Origin: a virus
DNA length: 55,447 nt
Strand: one strand, 5' to 3'
Virus record (IMG/VR): IMGVR_UViG_3300042991_000477
Location: 1 to 55,447 of that record
This document shows positions 32,946 through 42,522 of the stretch, piece by piece (positions within the stretch are counted from its first letter, which is position 1; each line of letters starts with the position of its first letter). The position numbers and the translations under genes were made by a program. Below the pieces are notes generated by a model that saw only the letters and a program-made list of their open reading frames with translations, was not told the DNA's origin and did no database searches.

Positions 32946-34664
32946 TTATTTTTTTATTTTATTACAATAATTTATAACGTTGTTAATTCTATTTTTATGA
33001 GAATGATAAGATCTTGCAAACCAAGTATGATATGCAAATTCTTTACCTTCATGATTTTTTAAAATTGTGGTTAAATCGTCTAAATCAGAATCATATGCAT
33101 CCAAATATAAATATTTGCAATTATTTCTCAACATTGAAAAAAATATTTTATAATATGGTTCGAAATTATCATATATAATACCATAAGGTTTATATCCTTC
33201 AGCTATAGTTCTTGAAAATTTTTCTTCTTGTTTTATATTAGTTTTTAATAAATTATTAGGTATAAATACATCCAAATCTTTATTATAGAATTGATTGATA
33301 TTAGGATTATAGAAAGTTCTAAGAAACTTTAAATTAATTATTGTAAAAAATGCATTGATTGAAATTGGATTATGAAATCTATGAGATATGACTCCACCAT
33401 CTGGCATTCCTGAAAAAGATATATTATTTTTAATTTGATAAAATAATAAATCTAGCATAGCATTTGTATCTGTTATAAAACAATCTTCGTCAATATAAAT
33501 CATCCAATCACAACTATCAATATTTTTAATTACATATTCAAAAAATGATAATCCATATAATCCGCCCGAACCATTAATTTTAATGTGTTCTATAAAATCT
33601 ACTTTTTCATAAAAAGATTTGGATTCTTTATATAATTCTTCATTAATATAATTAGAAACAATTTTTACTTTATCGAAATCAATTTTGACATTTTTAAAGA
33701 ATGAAAAATCTACAGCATCATTTAAAGTTGATTTTACAAATTTTTCATAAACTTTTTTATTATTATCATAATTTTCACGCATATTCTTATCAGGGTGATA
33801 TAAATGTAATAAGTCAGATTTTTGTCTAATTACATTATATTTATATGCTATTATTTTATTGTGAAATAAATCATCTTCAAATCCCCAACCTTTTATATCA
33901 TTAGAATGACCGCCTATTCTATAATACATTTCTGAACTTATTATACCTATACCACCTGTTGCTGATTGAATTTTATAATAATTTATATTTAAATTTTCAC
34001 CATCGTTATTAGTATCATTAGACATAAATAATTGAGACGTTTCAGAATTTAAATATTTTACATTTTCATATGGAATAATATAATTATTAGTATCTAATAA
34101 GTATCTAAAATCTTTTAATTTAATTAATATATTTTTATCTATAACACAATCTGCATCAGCAAGAATTAAGTATTTACCTTCACTAATATTAAAACCCTGA
34201 TTAAATAAATATGCTTTTCTAAAAAATGTATTTGTATTTAAAATATATAAATGTTTACTAACCAATTCTGAAACTTGTTCTAAATTTGTTTTAGTGTCCT
34301 GTTCTACAATAATAATATTTGCATTAGGTAAATATTTTTTATAATATTTAATAATAAATAGCAAATTTGTTTTCCTATATTCATCTGAATTTTTAAATGG
34401 AATAATTATATCTATATTATTATATATATCATCAGTTATATCATATTCTGTATTAATATTAAGCATTGTGCCTTCTTGTATTGATTTAGTATATTTTTTA
34501 TCATCAATTTCATACTCGACTGTTAAATATTTTACTATATTAGGTGATGGATCACCAAATAAATAATTTGACACATTTATATTGATACCATTTTCATTAA
34601 CATGTTTTAATAATATATCAGTTACATCGTACTCATTATATAAAGCTTTTAATATTTTTAGCAT
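32946..34664 (-). CDS. DUF3395-like domain plus tandem glycosyltransferases
   Basis: A 572-residue protein. Residues 1-72 carry the DUF3395-like unit (ILKALYNEYDVTDIL, FGDPSPNIVKYLTVEY). Residues 80-310 form a family 2/7-type glycosyltransferase: IDIIIPFKNSDEYRKTNL, YLILADADCVIDKN (D-x-D), then GGHSNDIKGWGFEDDLFHNK, the acceptor-side motif of galactosyltransferases. Residues 325-572 form a second transferase-like unit with CDWMIYIDEDCFITDTNAML. Two active sites in one chain suggest stepwise addition of sugars. Confidence 0.78.
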   Translation of the reverse strand: MLKILKALYNEYDVTDILLKHVNENGININVSNYLFGDPSPNIVKYLTVEYEIDDKKYTKSIQEGTMLNINTEYDITDDIYNNIDIIIPFKNSDEYRKTNLLFIIKYYKKYLPNANIIIVEQDTKTNLEQVSELVSKHLYILNTNTFFRKAYLFNQGFNISEGKYLILADADCVIDKNILIKLKDFRYLLDTNNYIIPYENVKYLNSETSQLFMSNDTNNDGENLNINYYKIQSATGGIGIISSEMYYRIGGHSNDIKGWGFEDDLFHNKIIAYKYNVIRQKSDLLHLYHPDKNMRENYDNNKKVYEKFVKSTLNDAVDFSFFKNVKIDFDKVKIVSNYINEELYKESKSFYEKVDFIEHIKINGSGGLYGLSFFEYVIKNIDSCDWMIYIDEDCFITDTNAMLDLLFYQIKNNISFSGMPDGGVISHRFHNPISINAFFTIINLKFLRTFYNPNINQFYNKDLDVFIPNNLLKTNIKQEEKFSRTIAEGYKPYGIIYDNFEPYYKIFFSMLRNNCKYLYLDAYDSDLDDLTTILKNHEGKEFAYHTWFARSYHSHKNRINNVINYCNKIKK

Positions 34665-34667
34665 ATT

Positions 34668-37433
34668 TTAATTTATTTTAATATTATTACCTTCTATATA
34701 TTCTTTTTCAATAATATTGTTGTTTAGGTAATATTTAATTTTCAAAGTTTTATGTACACCTGGACAAGGATCACCAAACAATTGATTACCAGCAATGAAA
34801 GATATAGAATTGTTTGCTATTTTATCATTTAAAATGTTTGTAACATCTATTACACATTTATGTGAACCATAATTAGCTTTAATTATTCTAAATGTTGGTA
34901 ATTCTGAATAGTAATTTTTATTAAAATGCGGATTTAAATTTATAATACCATTTTCAGAATTATTATTTATTTTATTATCAACATAATTAAAAATATTATT
35001 ATTATTTGGTGTTTGACTATTTAAAGTAGATATATGATATGTATCAACATTCCATCTATATATCATAGTGTAGTGTCCATAATCACATTCTGATATATTT
35101 CCACCCATTTCAAAAGTTATTTTAACATCTTCTGTTACACTAATGTCTGGAAATTCTATATTATCTAAATATTTTTTTGTATATATATTTCCAGTATTAA
35201 TATTACCTGATATATATTTAAAATTGTCATTTATAAAAGTATAATTAAATGTAGATCTATATATATCATATAATGGATATTCATCTATTTGCTTTTTAAC
35301 AATTTTTAATGCATTTGGAGCAAGCAGGTCATCATCATCTAATCTATAAATATAATTATATTTACATTGTTTATAACCAAATTCTATTTTTTTAGATATT
35401 GATGAAAATCTTTCCTTACAATTTATTATTCTAACTCTAGGATTATCATAAACATATTCTACATCTGAAGAATCATTTATAATAACCATTTCTGATTCGT
35501 TTTCAAAATTTTGATTTAAAAAGGATTGAATTGCCTCTTCTAATATGTGATGTCTTTTATATGTTAAAGTTAATATTGATATATTTACTTTTTCTATATA
35601 ATTTTTATATATTTTGATATCTTCATCTGCTACATCAGAAAAATTTAAAGATGTTTTAGAAACTTCACCTTCAGCTTTTAAACCTCTAATTATATATGCA
35701 TTATCTTTTAATTTTTGAAGTAGGTAATCATCTCCACATGCTACTTTTAATTGTTCTGGTATATTTACCCATTTTTGTTTTTTAATAAAAAGTAAACATC
35801 CCCAACAACTTAGCCTTTCATTAATTTTTTCAATATATAGTGTTTTATTTATATCTTTTTCATATAATGAATTAATATCCATGCCTATTATTCCACAATC
35901 TGATAAATTACTCACAAATTCAAAAATTCTTGTTTCAAAATTAATATCATCATTACATATACATATATTATCATATTTAGAATTTAAGACACCTATATTC
36001 CAAGATGGATTAACATATTGATTATCTATATAAGATAGTACTTTTATTTTATTATAATTTTTATTTACTTTATCATTATACTTATTATTGTTATCTATTA
36101 TAATTATTTCTCCTACATAATTACAATTGTCTAATTCATCTAATAGTTTATAAATAAAATTAGATTTCCATAATGTTGGTATTATAACTGAAAATTTTTT
36201 ATTATTTTCATTTTTATATTCTTTTATTTTTTCTTTAATAAAATAATATATCCATGTGGTTAAAGAATATTTAGAATTTTCATTAATATCTATAAACCAT
36301 TCTTCTTCATTATCTTTTGAATGCATCCATAAATTAGAAATATAAGAATATCTTTCTAATATTAATTTATAAAAATCTTTAGCAACATTTATATCACATT
36401 TATAATTACCCCATGAATAATTATTTATATCAGGTAATGTATTATATATATCACACATTTCTCCACCGTATTCACATCTATCGTATAATGATGATACTGA
36501 TACATGACCTTCATATAAATATAATAAAGTCAATCCAAATATAAAATCTATATTTATTTTTTCAATATTATTTTTTATTGCATCTAATGATAATGATTGC
36601 CATGAAAAATTATCACATATTGATATAACATTATTAGAATTTAAAAATTTCTCATTATATAATAATTCTTTTAATATATAATGTTCAGATTCAAAGTTTT
36701 GCCAACAATCATTTCTAGGGAACATAGGAATATTATCATAACCTCTTATTTCTCTATATTTACCATCTATACAATCTTTACTTGTTAAATTATTATAAAA
36801 ACAAGTATGTGGATCATAAGACCTACATATTATATTTTTTTGTGTTGATAACTTATTAATACAAATATCATCAGTGTCTATATAACTACCACCATATTTA
36901 TGCATTAAAACCAATCTTAATAAATCTGAAAATTCTCTTGGTCCACATTTAAAATATTTTTCTTTTAATAATTCTTCAGGAATACCACTTTTATCAAAAA
37001 TATTAATATACCATTTTACAACATTAATGTTAAATATATTTTCGAGGTCATCTTGTTCTATAGTATTTGAAATTAAATATATTGGTCTGCTTTCATTAAA
37101 AATTCTAGTTGAATATAATACATCTTTTAATAATATCATTCTATTTTTTGATATACTACCATCCCAATAAAAAAAGATGTTATTAATATCTTTTTTTATT
37201 TCCTCAAAGTCTTCTTTAAATTCTATATCTATAATGTCTAATTCATTAAAATATTTTTCCTTTATTGTTATTCCATCTATGTATTTTAAATATAATTTTT
37301 TTTTAATACCTGGGGTTGGATCTGTAAAGATGTTATTTGATACTTGAATATATAATTTATTATTAATGATATATTTATTTAGTATATTTTTGACATCTAA
37401 CATTTCATAATAAGCTTCAATTATTTTAGACAT
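34668..37433 (-). CDS. Five-domain glycosyltransferase with two DUF3395-like domains
   Basis: A 921-residue protein. Order: DUF3395-like unit (residues 1-72, FTDPTPGIKKKLYLKY); a sugar-binding DXD-type transferase (90-330; KCGPREFSDLLRLVLMHKYG then SYIDTDDICINK); family 2 transferase (400-610; FSVIIPTLWKSNFIYKLL, NICICNDDINF); a second family 2 transferase (625-840; ISILTLTYKRHHILEEAIQS, IYRLDDDDLLAPNAL); and a second DUF3395-like unit at 850-921 (FRIIKANYG, FGDPCPGVHKTLKIKYY). The largest gene of the window. It could assemble a short glycan alone. Confidence 0.82.
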   Translation of the reverse strand: MSKIIEAYYEMLDVKNILNKYIINNKLYIQVSNNIFTDPTPGIKKKLYLKYIDGITIKEKYFNELDIIDIEFKEDFEEIKKDINNIFFYWDGSISKNRMILLKDVLYSTRIFNESRPIYLISNTIEQDDLENIFNINVVKWYINIFDKSGIPEELLKEKYFKCGPREFSDLLRLVLMHKYGGSYIDTDDICINKLSTQKNIICRSYDPHTCFYNNLTSKDCIDGKYREIRGYDNIPMFPRNDCWQNFESEHYILKELLYNEKFLNSNNVISICDNFSWQSLSLDAIKNNIEKINIDFIFGLTLLYLYEGHVSVSSLYDRCEYGGEMCDIYNTLPDINNYSWGNYKCDINVAKDFYKLILERYSYISNLWMHSKDNEEEWFIDINENSKYSLTTWIYYFIKEKIKEYKNENNKKFSVIIPTLWKSNFIYKLLDELDNCNYVGEIIIIDNNNKYNDKVNKNYNKIKVLSYIDNQYVNPSWNIGVLNSKYDNICICNDDINFETRIFEFVSNLSDCGIIGMDINSLYEKDINKTLYIEKINERLSCWGCLLFIKKQKWVNIPEQLKVACGDDYLLQKLKDNAYIIRGLKAEGEVSKTSLNFSDVADEDIKIYKNYIEKVNISILTLTYKRHHILEEAIQSFLNQNFENESEMVIINDSSDVEYVYDNPRVRIINCKERFSSISKKIEFGYKQCKYNYIYRLDDDDLLAPNALKIVKKQIDEYPLYDIYRSTFNYTFINDNFKYISGNINTGNIYTKKYLDNIEFPDISVTEDVKITFEMGGNISECDYGHYTMIYRWNVDTYHISTLNSQTPNNNNIFNYVDNKINNNSENGIINLNPHFNKNYYSELPTFRIIKANYGSHKCVIDVTNILNDKIANNSISFIAGNQLFGDPCPGVHKTLKIKYYLNNNIIEKEYIEGNNIKIN

Positions 37434-37450
37434 TATTTTTATTTTTATTT

Positions 37451-38266
37451 TTATATAACTTCAGTCGTATTTGAATTCCAATCATAATAATATAAAACCT
37501 CATTAATATTGAATTCGGTTTTTATTTTATTTTTTAATTGTTTAGCATATTCAGAATCCTCACCTAAATTTATAGGTAAATATTTAATATCCAAAGCTAT
37601 ATCTTTTTTAACACACATTAAATGATTTGGTAATCTATAATATTCGTTATCAGTATTATAATCATTATTATAATTAATAGAATAATAGCATATTTTTGGT
37701 GTAGAATTATTTAATGATACCATAACATTAAATGTTATTACATCAGAATTATTAAATGTTGCATTATATATTTTTATTATGTAGTCATTTGAAACTCTAT
37801 CATCATCATCAACAAATACTACATATTCACCTGATGAACAATTTAATAATTCGTTTCTTTTTTTACCAATTGTCATTTTTTTATTATCTATTATAGATAT
37901 AATTTCTATTTCTTGTTGTATTTTATTATTAAGACTATTATATTGTGAAAATAAGTTATTTAACATATTTATTAAAAAATTATTATATCTATTATGTGTA
38001 GAACAAATGCAGATACTTAATTTAGTTTTATGTAATTTGGCTAATGTGTTTTCATTAATTATTAAAAACTCATTTTCTTTAATATTATCTTCAAATATTT
38101 TATTATTATATTTATATTTAATATACAAATTTTTTATAATACCAGGAGATGGATCTCCAAAATAATTATTACTAACTTGCATGTTAATTTCATTATTAAT
38201 TATCTTATTCTCAATAATTTTTGTAACGTCTAAATAATTATAATTTGCTTTTAGTATTTCTAGCAT
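37451..38266 (-). CDS. DUF3395-like domain plus family 2 glycosyltransferase
   Basis: A 271-residue protein. Residues 1-70 are the DUF3395-like unit (ILKANYNYLDVTKII, FGDPSPGIIKNLYIKY). Residues 78-271 are a compact family 2 glycosyltransferase: LSICICSTHNRYNNFLINML, GKKRNELLNCSSGEYVVFVD with the following D-D-D-R metal motif, and NHLMCVKKDIALD. It lies 17 nt after the gene upstream on this strand. The pairing repeats the layout of its three neighbours. Confidence 0.8.
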   Translation of the reverse strand: MLEILKANYNYLDVTKIIENKIINNEINMQVSNNYFGDPSPGIIKNLYIKYKYNNKIFEDNIKENEFLIINENTLAKLHKTKLSICICSTHNRYNNFLINMLNNLFSQYNSLNNKIQQEIEIISIIDNKKMTIGKKRNELLNCSSGEYVVFVDDDDRVSNDYIIKIYNATFNNSDVITFNVMVSLNNSTPKICYYSINYNNDYNTDNEYYRLPNHLMCVKKDIALDIKYLPINLGEDSEYAKQLKNKIKTEFNINEVLYYYDWNSNTTEVI

Positions 38267-38274
38267 AATATATA

Positions 38275-39186
38275 TTAAAAAAGAATATCTTTAAATGTTT
38301 CTTCTGTTTCTTTTATTTCTTTTATGTAATTATATGTACAATTATCATTATTGGCATATAATTCTTTATTAAATGGTGATACTTGATATGTAATTTTACT
38401 AAAATGTGTAGCACTATCTCCTGGTATACCAGCATTATGAAATATATTTGTTTCATTCCATCTACTAATATTATCAGTTGCCCAACAAAAATCTAATTCC
38501 TTATTTATTTTAATTTTATGATTAAAATAGATAGCATTCCATAATAAAGACCACATATCAGCGGTCCAAGATTGTATAGGTGATTGTGGACTATAGATTT
38601 TATCTGTTTCTTTCATCAATCTATATAATTTTTCACTATCATCTAATGATTTTTTAAAAAAATCAGCATTTATATTTTTCATAATGTATTGAGCACCTCC
38701 TGAATTTTCCTCATTATTTGATATAACTTCTGGCGACACGCCAACCACTTCACACATTTTTTCAAAAAGTTCTACACTTTTATTTTTTATATATTGACTA
38801 CCGATATAAGATATTGTGTTGCTTAAATGCCAATATTCATCTTTTTCCATTTCTGTGAAGTCAATTTTATTGGTAAAAATTGCATCTGGATCTATTAAAA
38901 AAACTGTATGTTTTTCAAAATCTGGATTTTCTCTATAAAATTTCTCTAAAATATAATGTCTTAAGGTTACAGGATATGTCATATTTGTTCTTTCATCCTT
39001 AGTAATAAAAAATTTAGATTTTATTTTAGGATGATTCATAATTGATTGAAGAACTGGAGATGGATTATGAGTTGAAATCATATAATATGCATCTATATCA
39101 TATCCATATTTCATAAAATTATTAATTTGTACTAAACATTGCCATAAATAATAATTGTGATCAAAAGTAGGTATTAAAAACTTCAT
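38275..39186 (-). CDS. Glycosyltransferase without DUF3395-like domain
   Basis: A 303-residue protein matching the catalytic part of 31755-32942: 'YYLWQCLVQINNFMKYGYDI', FLIDPDAIFTNKIDF (D-x-D), NSGGAQYIMKN, QSWTADMWSLLWNA, FCWATDNISRW, FHNAGIPGDSATHFSK. No DUF3395-like domain precedes it. It is the first gene after the adhesin in the minus-strand block (54 nt from its stop), so it may be the enzyme acting first on the adhesin. Confidence 0.72.
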   Translation of the reverse strand: MKFLIPTFDHNYYLWQCLVQINNFMKYGYDIDAYYMISTHNPSPVLQSIMNHPKIKSKFFITKDERTNMTYPVTLRHYILEKFYRENPDFEKHTVFLIDPDAIFTNKIDFTEMEKDEYWHLSNTISYIGSQYIKNKSVELFEKMCEVVGVSPEVISNNEENSGGAQYIMKNINADFFKKSLDDSEKLYRLMKETDKIYSPQSPIQSWTADMWSLLWNAIYFNHKIKINKELDFCWATDNISRWNETNIFHNAGIPGDSATHFSKITYQVSPFNKELYANNDNCTYNYIKEIKETEETFKDILF

Positions 39187-39240
39187 TAAATAATTTTTTC
39201 ATTTATATATAATATTTAGTTGGGCTTGTTTTAAATATTT

Positions 39241-40911
39241 TTAATATCTTTTAATGTAAATATCCATTATAGTAGTAGCAATATTTGTTGAATATTCTGA
39301 CCAGTTTGTTCCACCATCTGTTGTTTTTAAAATTTTACCCTCATCTGTTCCTACCCAGCCAATGCTTTCATTTATGAATACACTGCTTAATATACTATTA
39401 ACAGTTTCTGGTAAATTTGATGATAAATCAATCCAAGTTGAACCACTATCAGATGATGCCCAACATTTACCTGATACAGGAGATACGCTTCCATCGCTTG
39501 AACCAAAAATAAATATATTACCTGGAGTTGGAAATGATATTGAATTCATAGTATGAGAATGTGACACTCCTGAGTTGGCTTCATTAATGAATACTGATGC
39601 TGATACTTTTGACCAAGTTTCGCCACTATTAACACTTTTAAGTACTCTAGTTGTTTGATCATCACTTTGACTAGAAATAATAAATCCTGTATTACCATTA
39701 AAGATAACATCGTCTAATACTATATCATCAGTAAGACCACTCATAGTTGATATAGTCCAATTTATTCCACTATTTGTTGTTGATATAAGATTATTTATAA
39801 GAAGATCTGTTTCAGACCTAGTACCAACAATATTTTTATAATTTAATGCGTACAGACTATTAATCCATCCAGTTATACCTGATTTTGAAATACTCCATGT
39901 ATCATTAGAAGTTGTATATTTAAGTATAGTATCATCATTAGCACCTATATAAATATTAGTACCCAATTCTTTTGTTGCACATGCGAAATTTTTATCTGCT
40001 GCAATTGCAGGAAGATTTGATGCTTGATCTATCCAAGTAGTACCACTATCTATTGTTTTTAGTGCTCCACCTATTTTATTTGAATCTGCACTACCAAATA
40101 CAAATCCAGTACCAGGATTAATGAAGGAAATAGCTCTATAATTATCTGTTGTTGCACCTGTATGTACAATTGACCATGTGCTACCATCGTTAGTTGATTT
40201 CATTATATATTTTTGTGATACTGCAAATAATGTATTTGCTGAAAGTGTCGTTGTAGTGGTAGTTGTTGGAGCCAATGTTGTTGTTATTATAGGTGATGTT
40301 GTTGTAGTAGTGGTAGTTGGTGTTAATGTTGTTGTAGTGGTGGTTGTTGTTGGAGTCAATGTTGTAGTGGTAGTTGTATTACCAGTTGTACAAGATTGTG
40401 AAATTAATACTGTTCCACCACTTATATTTCCAGAATATATTGAATCATCATTATATGTAGTATTCCAACCATAATAACCAGTTATATTATATATGTTTAA
40501 TAGAGATGTATCAGTATAAAAGTTAGTAATACTTAAAGGATTTGATTCTACAGCATATCTAGGTGTGGTGTTAAGATATCTACCACAAGCATCACTTAAA
40601 GATATAAATAAGCCTGTAGTTAAATAATAAGTATAATAAGGATCTGATGTTGTGGTAGTAGTTGTTAAAGAACAAACTCCAAGTTGTGTATAAATACCAA
40701 CAGTACTAATAGCTCCATATGGATTTGATGGTCCGTGTGGATTAGCATAATAATATCCACCACCATTAAATAATCCACCATGCCAAAAATAGTAAATAGC
40801 TCCATTTCTTAAAGTGTCACCACTTATAAGTGAGTATGCTGTAAAAATTTTCACACCTTCACTATTACATAAATTTGAAGGAAATGATGCTCTATAAACA
40901 TCTTCAACCAT
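39241..40911 (-). CDS. Thr-rich adhesin with beta-propeller (distal part)
   Basis: A 556-residue ORF from ATG 40911, but coding sequence continues upstream in frame to 41142. Residues 1-175 include Gly/Tyr-rich segments (GGLFNGGGYYYANPHGP). Residues about 178-225 are a Thr-rich tract. Residues 240-556 are about six BNR/Ycf48-type blades with S-x-D-x-G-x-x-W signatures (STNDGSTWSIV, TIDSGTTWIDQ, SVNSGETWSKV, SSDSGSTWIDL, TTDGGTNWSEY). Such propellers bind glycans or proteins at phage fibre tips. The upstream 77 codons encode a CarboxypepD_reg-like unit (TVLSGATIEVSGL). Confidence 0.78.
   Translation of the reverse strand: MVEDVYRASFPSNLCNSEGVKIFTAYSLISGDTLRNGAIYYFWHGGLFNGGGYYYANPHGPSNPYGAISTVGIYTQLGVCSLTTTTTTSDPYYTYYLTTGLFISLSDACGRYLNTTPRYAVESNPLSITNFYTDTSLLNIYNITGYYGWNTTYNDDSIYSGNISGGTVLISQSCTTGNTTTTTTLTPTTTTTTTTLTPTTTTTTTSPIITTTLAPTTTTTTTLSANTLFAVSQKYIMKSTNDGSTWSIVHTGATTDNYRAISFINPGTGFVFGSADSNKIGGALKTIDSGTTWIDQASNLPAIAADKNFACATKELGTNIYIGANDDTILKYTTSNDTWSISKSGITGWINSLYALNYKNIVGTRSETDLLINNLISTTNSGINWTISTMSGLTDDIVLDDVIFNGNTGFIISSQSDDQTTRVLKSVNSGETWSKVSASVFINEANSGVSHSHTMNSISFPTPGNIFIFGSSDGSVSPVSGKCWASSDSGSTWIDLSSNLPETVNSILSSVFINESIGWVGTDEGKILKTTDGGTNWSEYSTNIATTIMDIYIKRY
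40247..40378 (-). repeat. Thr-codon low-complexity tract (mucin-like linker)
   Basis: Imperfect repeats of ACA/ACT/ACC codons encode runs of five to eight Thr broken by LTP, SPII and LAP. The tract links the N-terminal part of the adhesin to its propeller. Thr-Pro-rich linkers of this kind are common O-glycosylation sites. It is flanked downstream by a series of glycosyltransferase genes on the same strand. Confidence 0.9.
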
Positions 40912-41142
40912 ATATAAAGGACCAATTAATATAATATCAACAATATTATTAACGTTTGGTAAAATTGTTGGTATTACAGTTTCTGTTGTATAACCTGTTG
41001 CTGAACATGTAACTATACTTTGACCTATAGGTACAGTTAAAATATAATAACCATTAATATCAGTATATGCTATTAAACCAGAAACTTCAATGGTTGCACC
41101 AGATAAAACTGTTGTCCCACTTTCAGTAACACCACTAACATG

Positions 41143-41667
41143 TCATGACATGGTTGAAAATTGAGATGAAAAAACATTACTATTATAAAAAACAGCACCA
41201 TCTGTAATATTATTATAAAAAATTCCACCATTACAAGAAACTTTACTTAAATATTGATGTTTTAATTTATAACCTGTTGTTATATCATTATAATATCTAT
41301 TTATTACAATTTCATTTTTATTTTTATCAACATATAAGATTTTATAACCAAAATTATAAGTGGAATATATTACATTAGAATTATCAAGTCTAAAAACATC
41401 AGGGTAATCATTTAATTCTAAATAAGTTATATAAATTGTATCTCCAATTTCGAAATTACTTTCAACTTCAGTATATAATTTAATATAACCATTCCAATTA
41501 CTATATGTTTCTAATATTTTAACTGCATTTTTAATATTTATATACTCTTTTTTAGTATTATTTGCTTGTATTAAAATTTTAGGATTAATAGTAGTTGTAT
41601 TACTTGTGTTAGGTTCAGGTAATGGTAATCTAGTTGTTTTCTTATTTGAAATTTTTAATCTTGACAT
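41143..41667 (-). CDS. Adhesin N-terminal part, ended by in-frame TGA
   Basis: A 174-residue ORF beginning MSRLKISNKKTTRLPLPEPN, a Pro/Thr start typical of phage fibre proteins. The body is beta-rich (NGYIKLYTEVESNFEIGDTI, VSCNGGIFYNNITDGAVF). It ends STMS then TGA at 41145-41143. The very next codons, in the same frame, read HVSGVTESGTTVLSGATIEV and continue into the adhesin without a start codon for 77 codons. The two ORFs therefore look like one 808-residue protein split by a TGA. Readthrough, mutation or assembly error could explain it. Confidence 0.7.
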   Translation of the reverse strand: MSRLKISNKKTTRLPLPEPNTSNTTTINPKILIQANNTKKEYINIKNAVKILETYSNWNGYIKLYTEVESNFEIGDTIYITYLELNDYPDVFRLDNSNVIYSTYNFGYKILYVDKNKNEIVINRYYNDITTGYKLKHQYLSKVSCNGGIFYNNITDGAVFYNSNVFSSQFSTMS

Positions 41668-41718
41668 ACATAATGTGAAATTTTAACTATATATTAAAAT
41701 AGTTCTTTTCTTATTTTT

Positions 41719-42456
41719 TTATTGACTGTAAATCTTATCATATAATCTATTTGTTGTGTTAATAAGTTTTTCAATTTTACCTTCTTTTCTTAATTTTTTA
41801 AATACTAAATTCTCAATTGAAAATTCACCACTAGTTGATAAGCCATCTTTTCTAGCTTTCATTATTTTTTTTAATAACTCTTTACTATTATTATAATATT
41901 GTTCAGAATCATAAGAATCTGATTTTCTTTTTGATATTTTTTCTAATTCTTCAATATCATAAACTCTGGCCTCATATTTAATATTAACATCCTCTGTATT
42001 TACGTTTGGTGGATTATAAGAAGGTTTAATTATCCATTTACTATTTAATAATGAATATTGTCCAGATGCAACATGTGCTTCATTTTTATCTTGTACATAT
42101 AATTCAACATCATGTCCTTTTATTACTATATTGTGTTTTAAATTCCATATAAATCTTTGTCCATCAAAAGCTTTTTTTACTAGTGATACATCTTCATTAA
42201 CTTCTGAAAAATCTATAATTATATGAACGTCTAAATCTGAAGATGCTGTATAATTATAGTTGGAAATTGAACCAGTTAATATAATATCTGATATTTCTGT
42301 ATTAATATCTAAATCTTTATGAAAATCTCTAGCTATTCTCAATAATTTCTCTTTAATTCTTTCAATTACATTATTGTTTTCCCAAATATCTGGACATAAT
42401 TTATTTTTATAATTAACTTTTCTTTCAAATATTATAAATTCATTAAAATTTTTCAT
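41719..42456 (-). CDS. Nucleotidyltransferase-fold protein
   Basis: A 245-residue protein with the polymerase-beta-type nucleotidyltransferase core: IILTGSISNYNYTASSDLDV gives G-S, then D-x-D, followed by HIIIDF, and later VELYVQDKNE with the third acidic residue. It begins MKNFNEFIIFERK, strikingly like T4 capsid-targeting peptides (MKTYQEF) and like the KYNI-family tag. The C-terminal 80 residues are helical (YYNNSKELLKKIMKARKD). The transferred nucleotide and target are unknown; it may be packaged in the virion. Confidence 0.75.
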   Translation of the reverse strand: MKNFNEFIIFERKVNYKNKLCPDIWENNNVIERIKEKLLRIARDFHKDLDINTEISDIILTGSISNYNYTASSDLDVHIIIDFSEVNEDVSLVKKAFDGQRFIWNLKHNIVIKGHDVELYVQDKNEAHVASGQYSLLNSKWIIKPSYNPPNVNTEDVNIKYEARVYDIEELEKISKRKSDSYDSEQYYNNSKELLKKIMKARKDGLSTSGEFSIENLVFKKLRKEGKIEKLINTTNRLYDKIYSQ

Positions 42457-42522
42457 ATATTTATATATTAAAAAAATAAACTTAATTTTTAATTTGATTT
42501 ATATTAAAGTTAAAGTAGTATT

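Noticed and set aside
40178-40474. Val-rich plus-strand frame opposite the adhesin
   Set aside because: It is the antisense reading of the Thr-codon tract; strings of Val are the complement of Thr codons.
41143-41145. TGA as a reassigned sense codon
   Set aside because: TGA is used as a normal stop in many genes here, including most KYNI overlaps.
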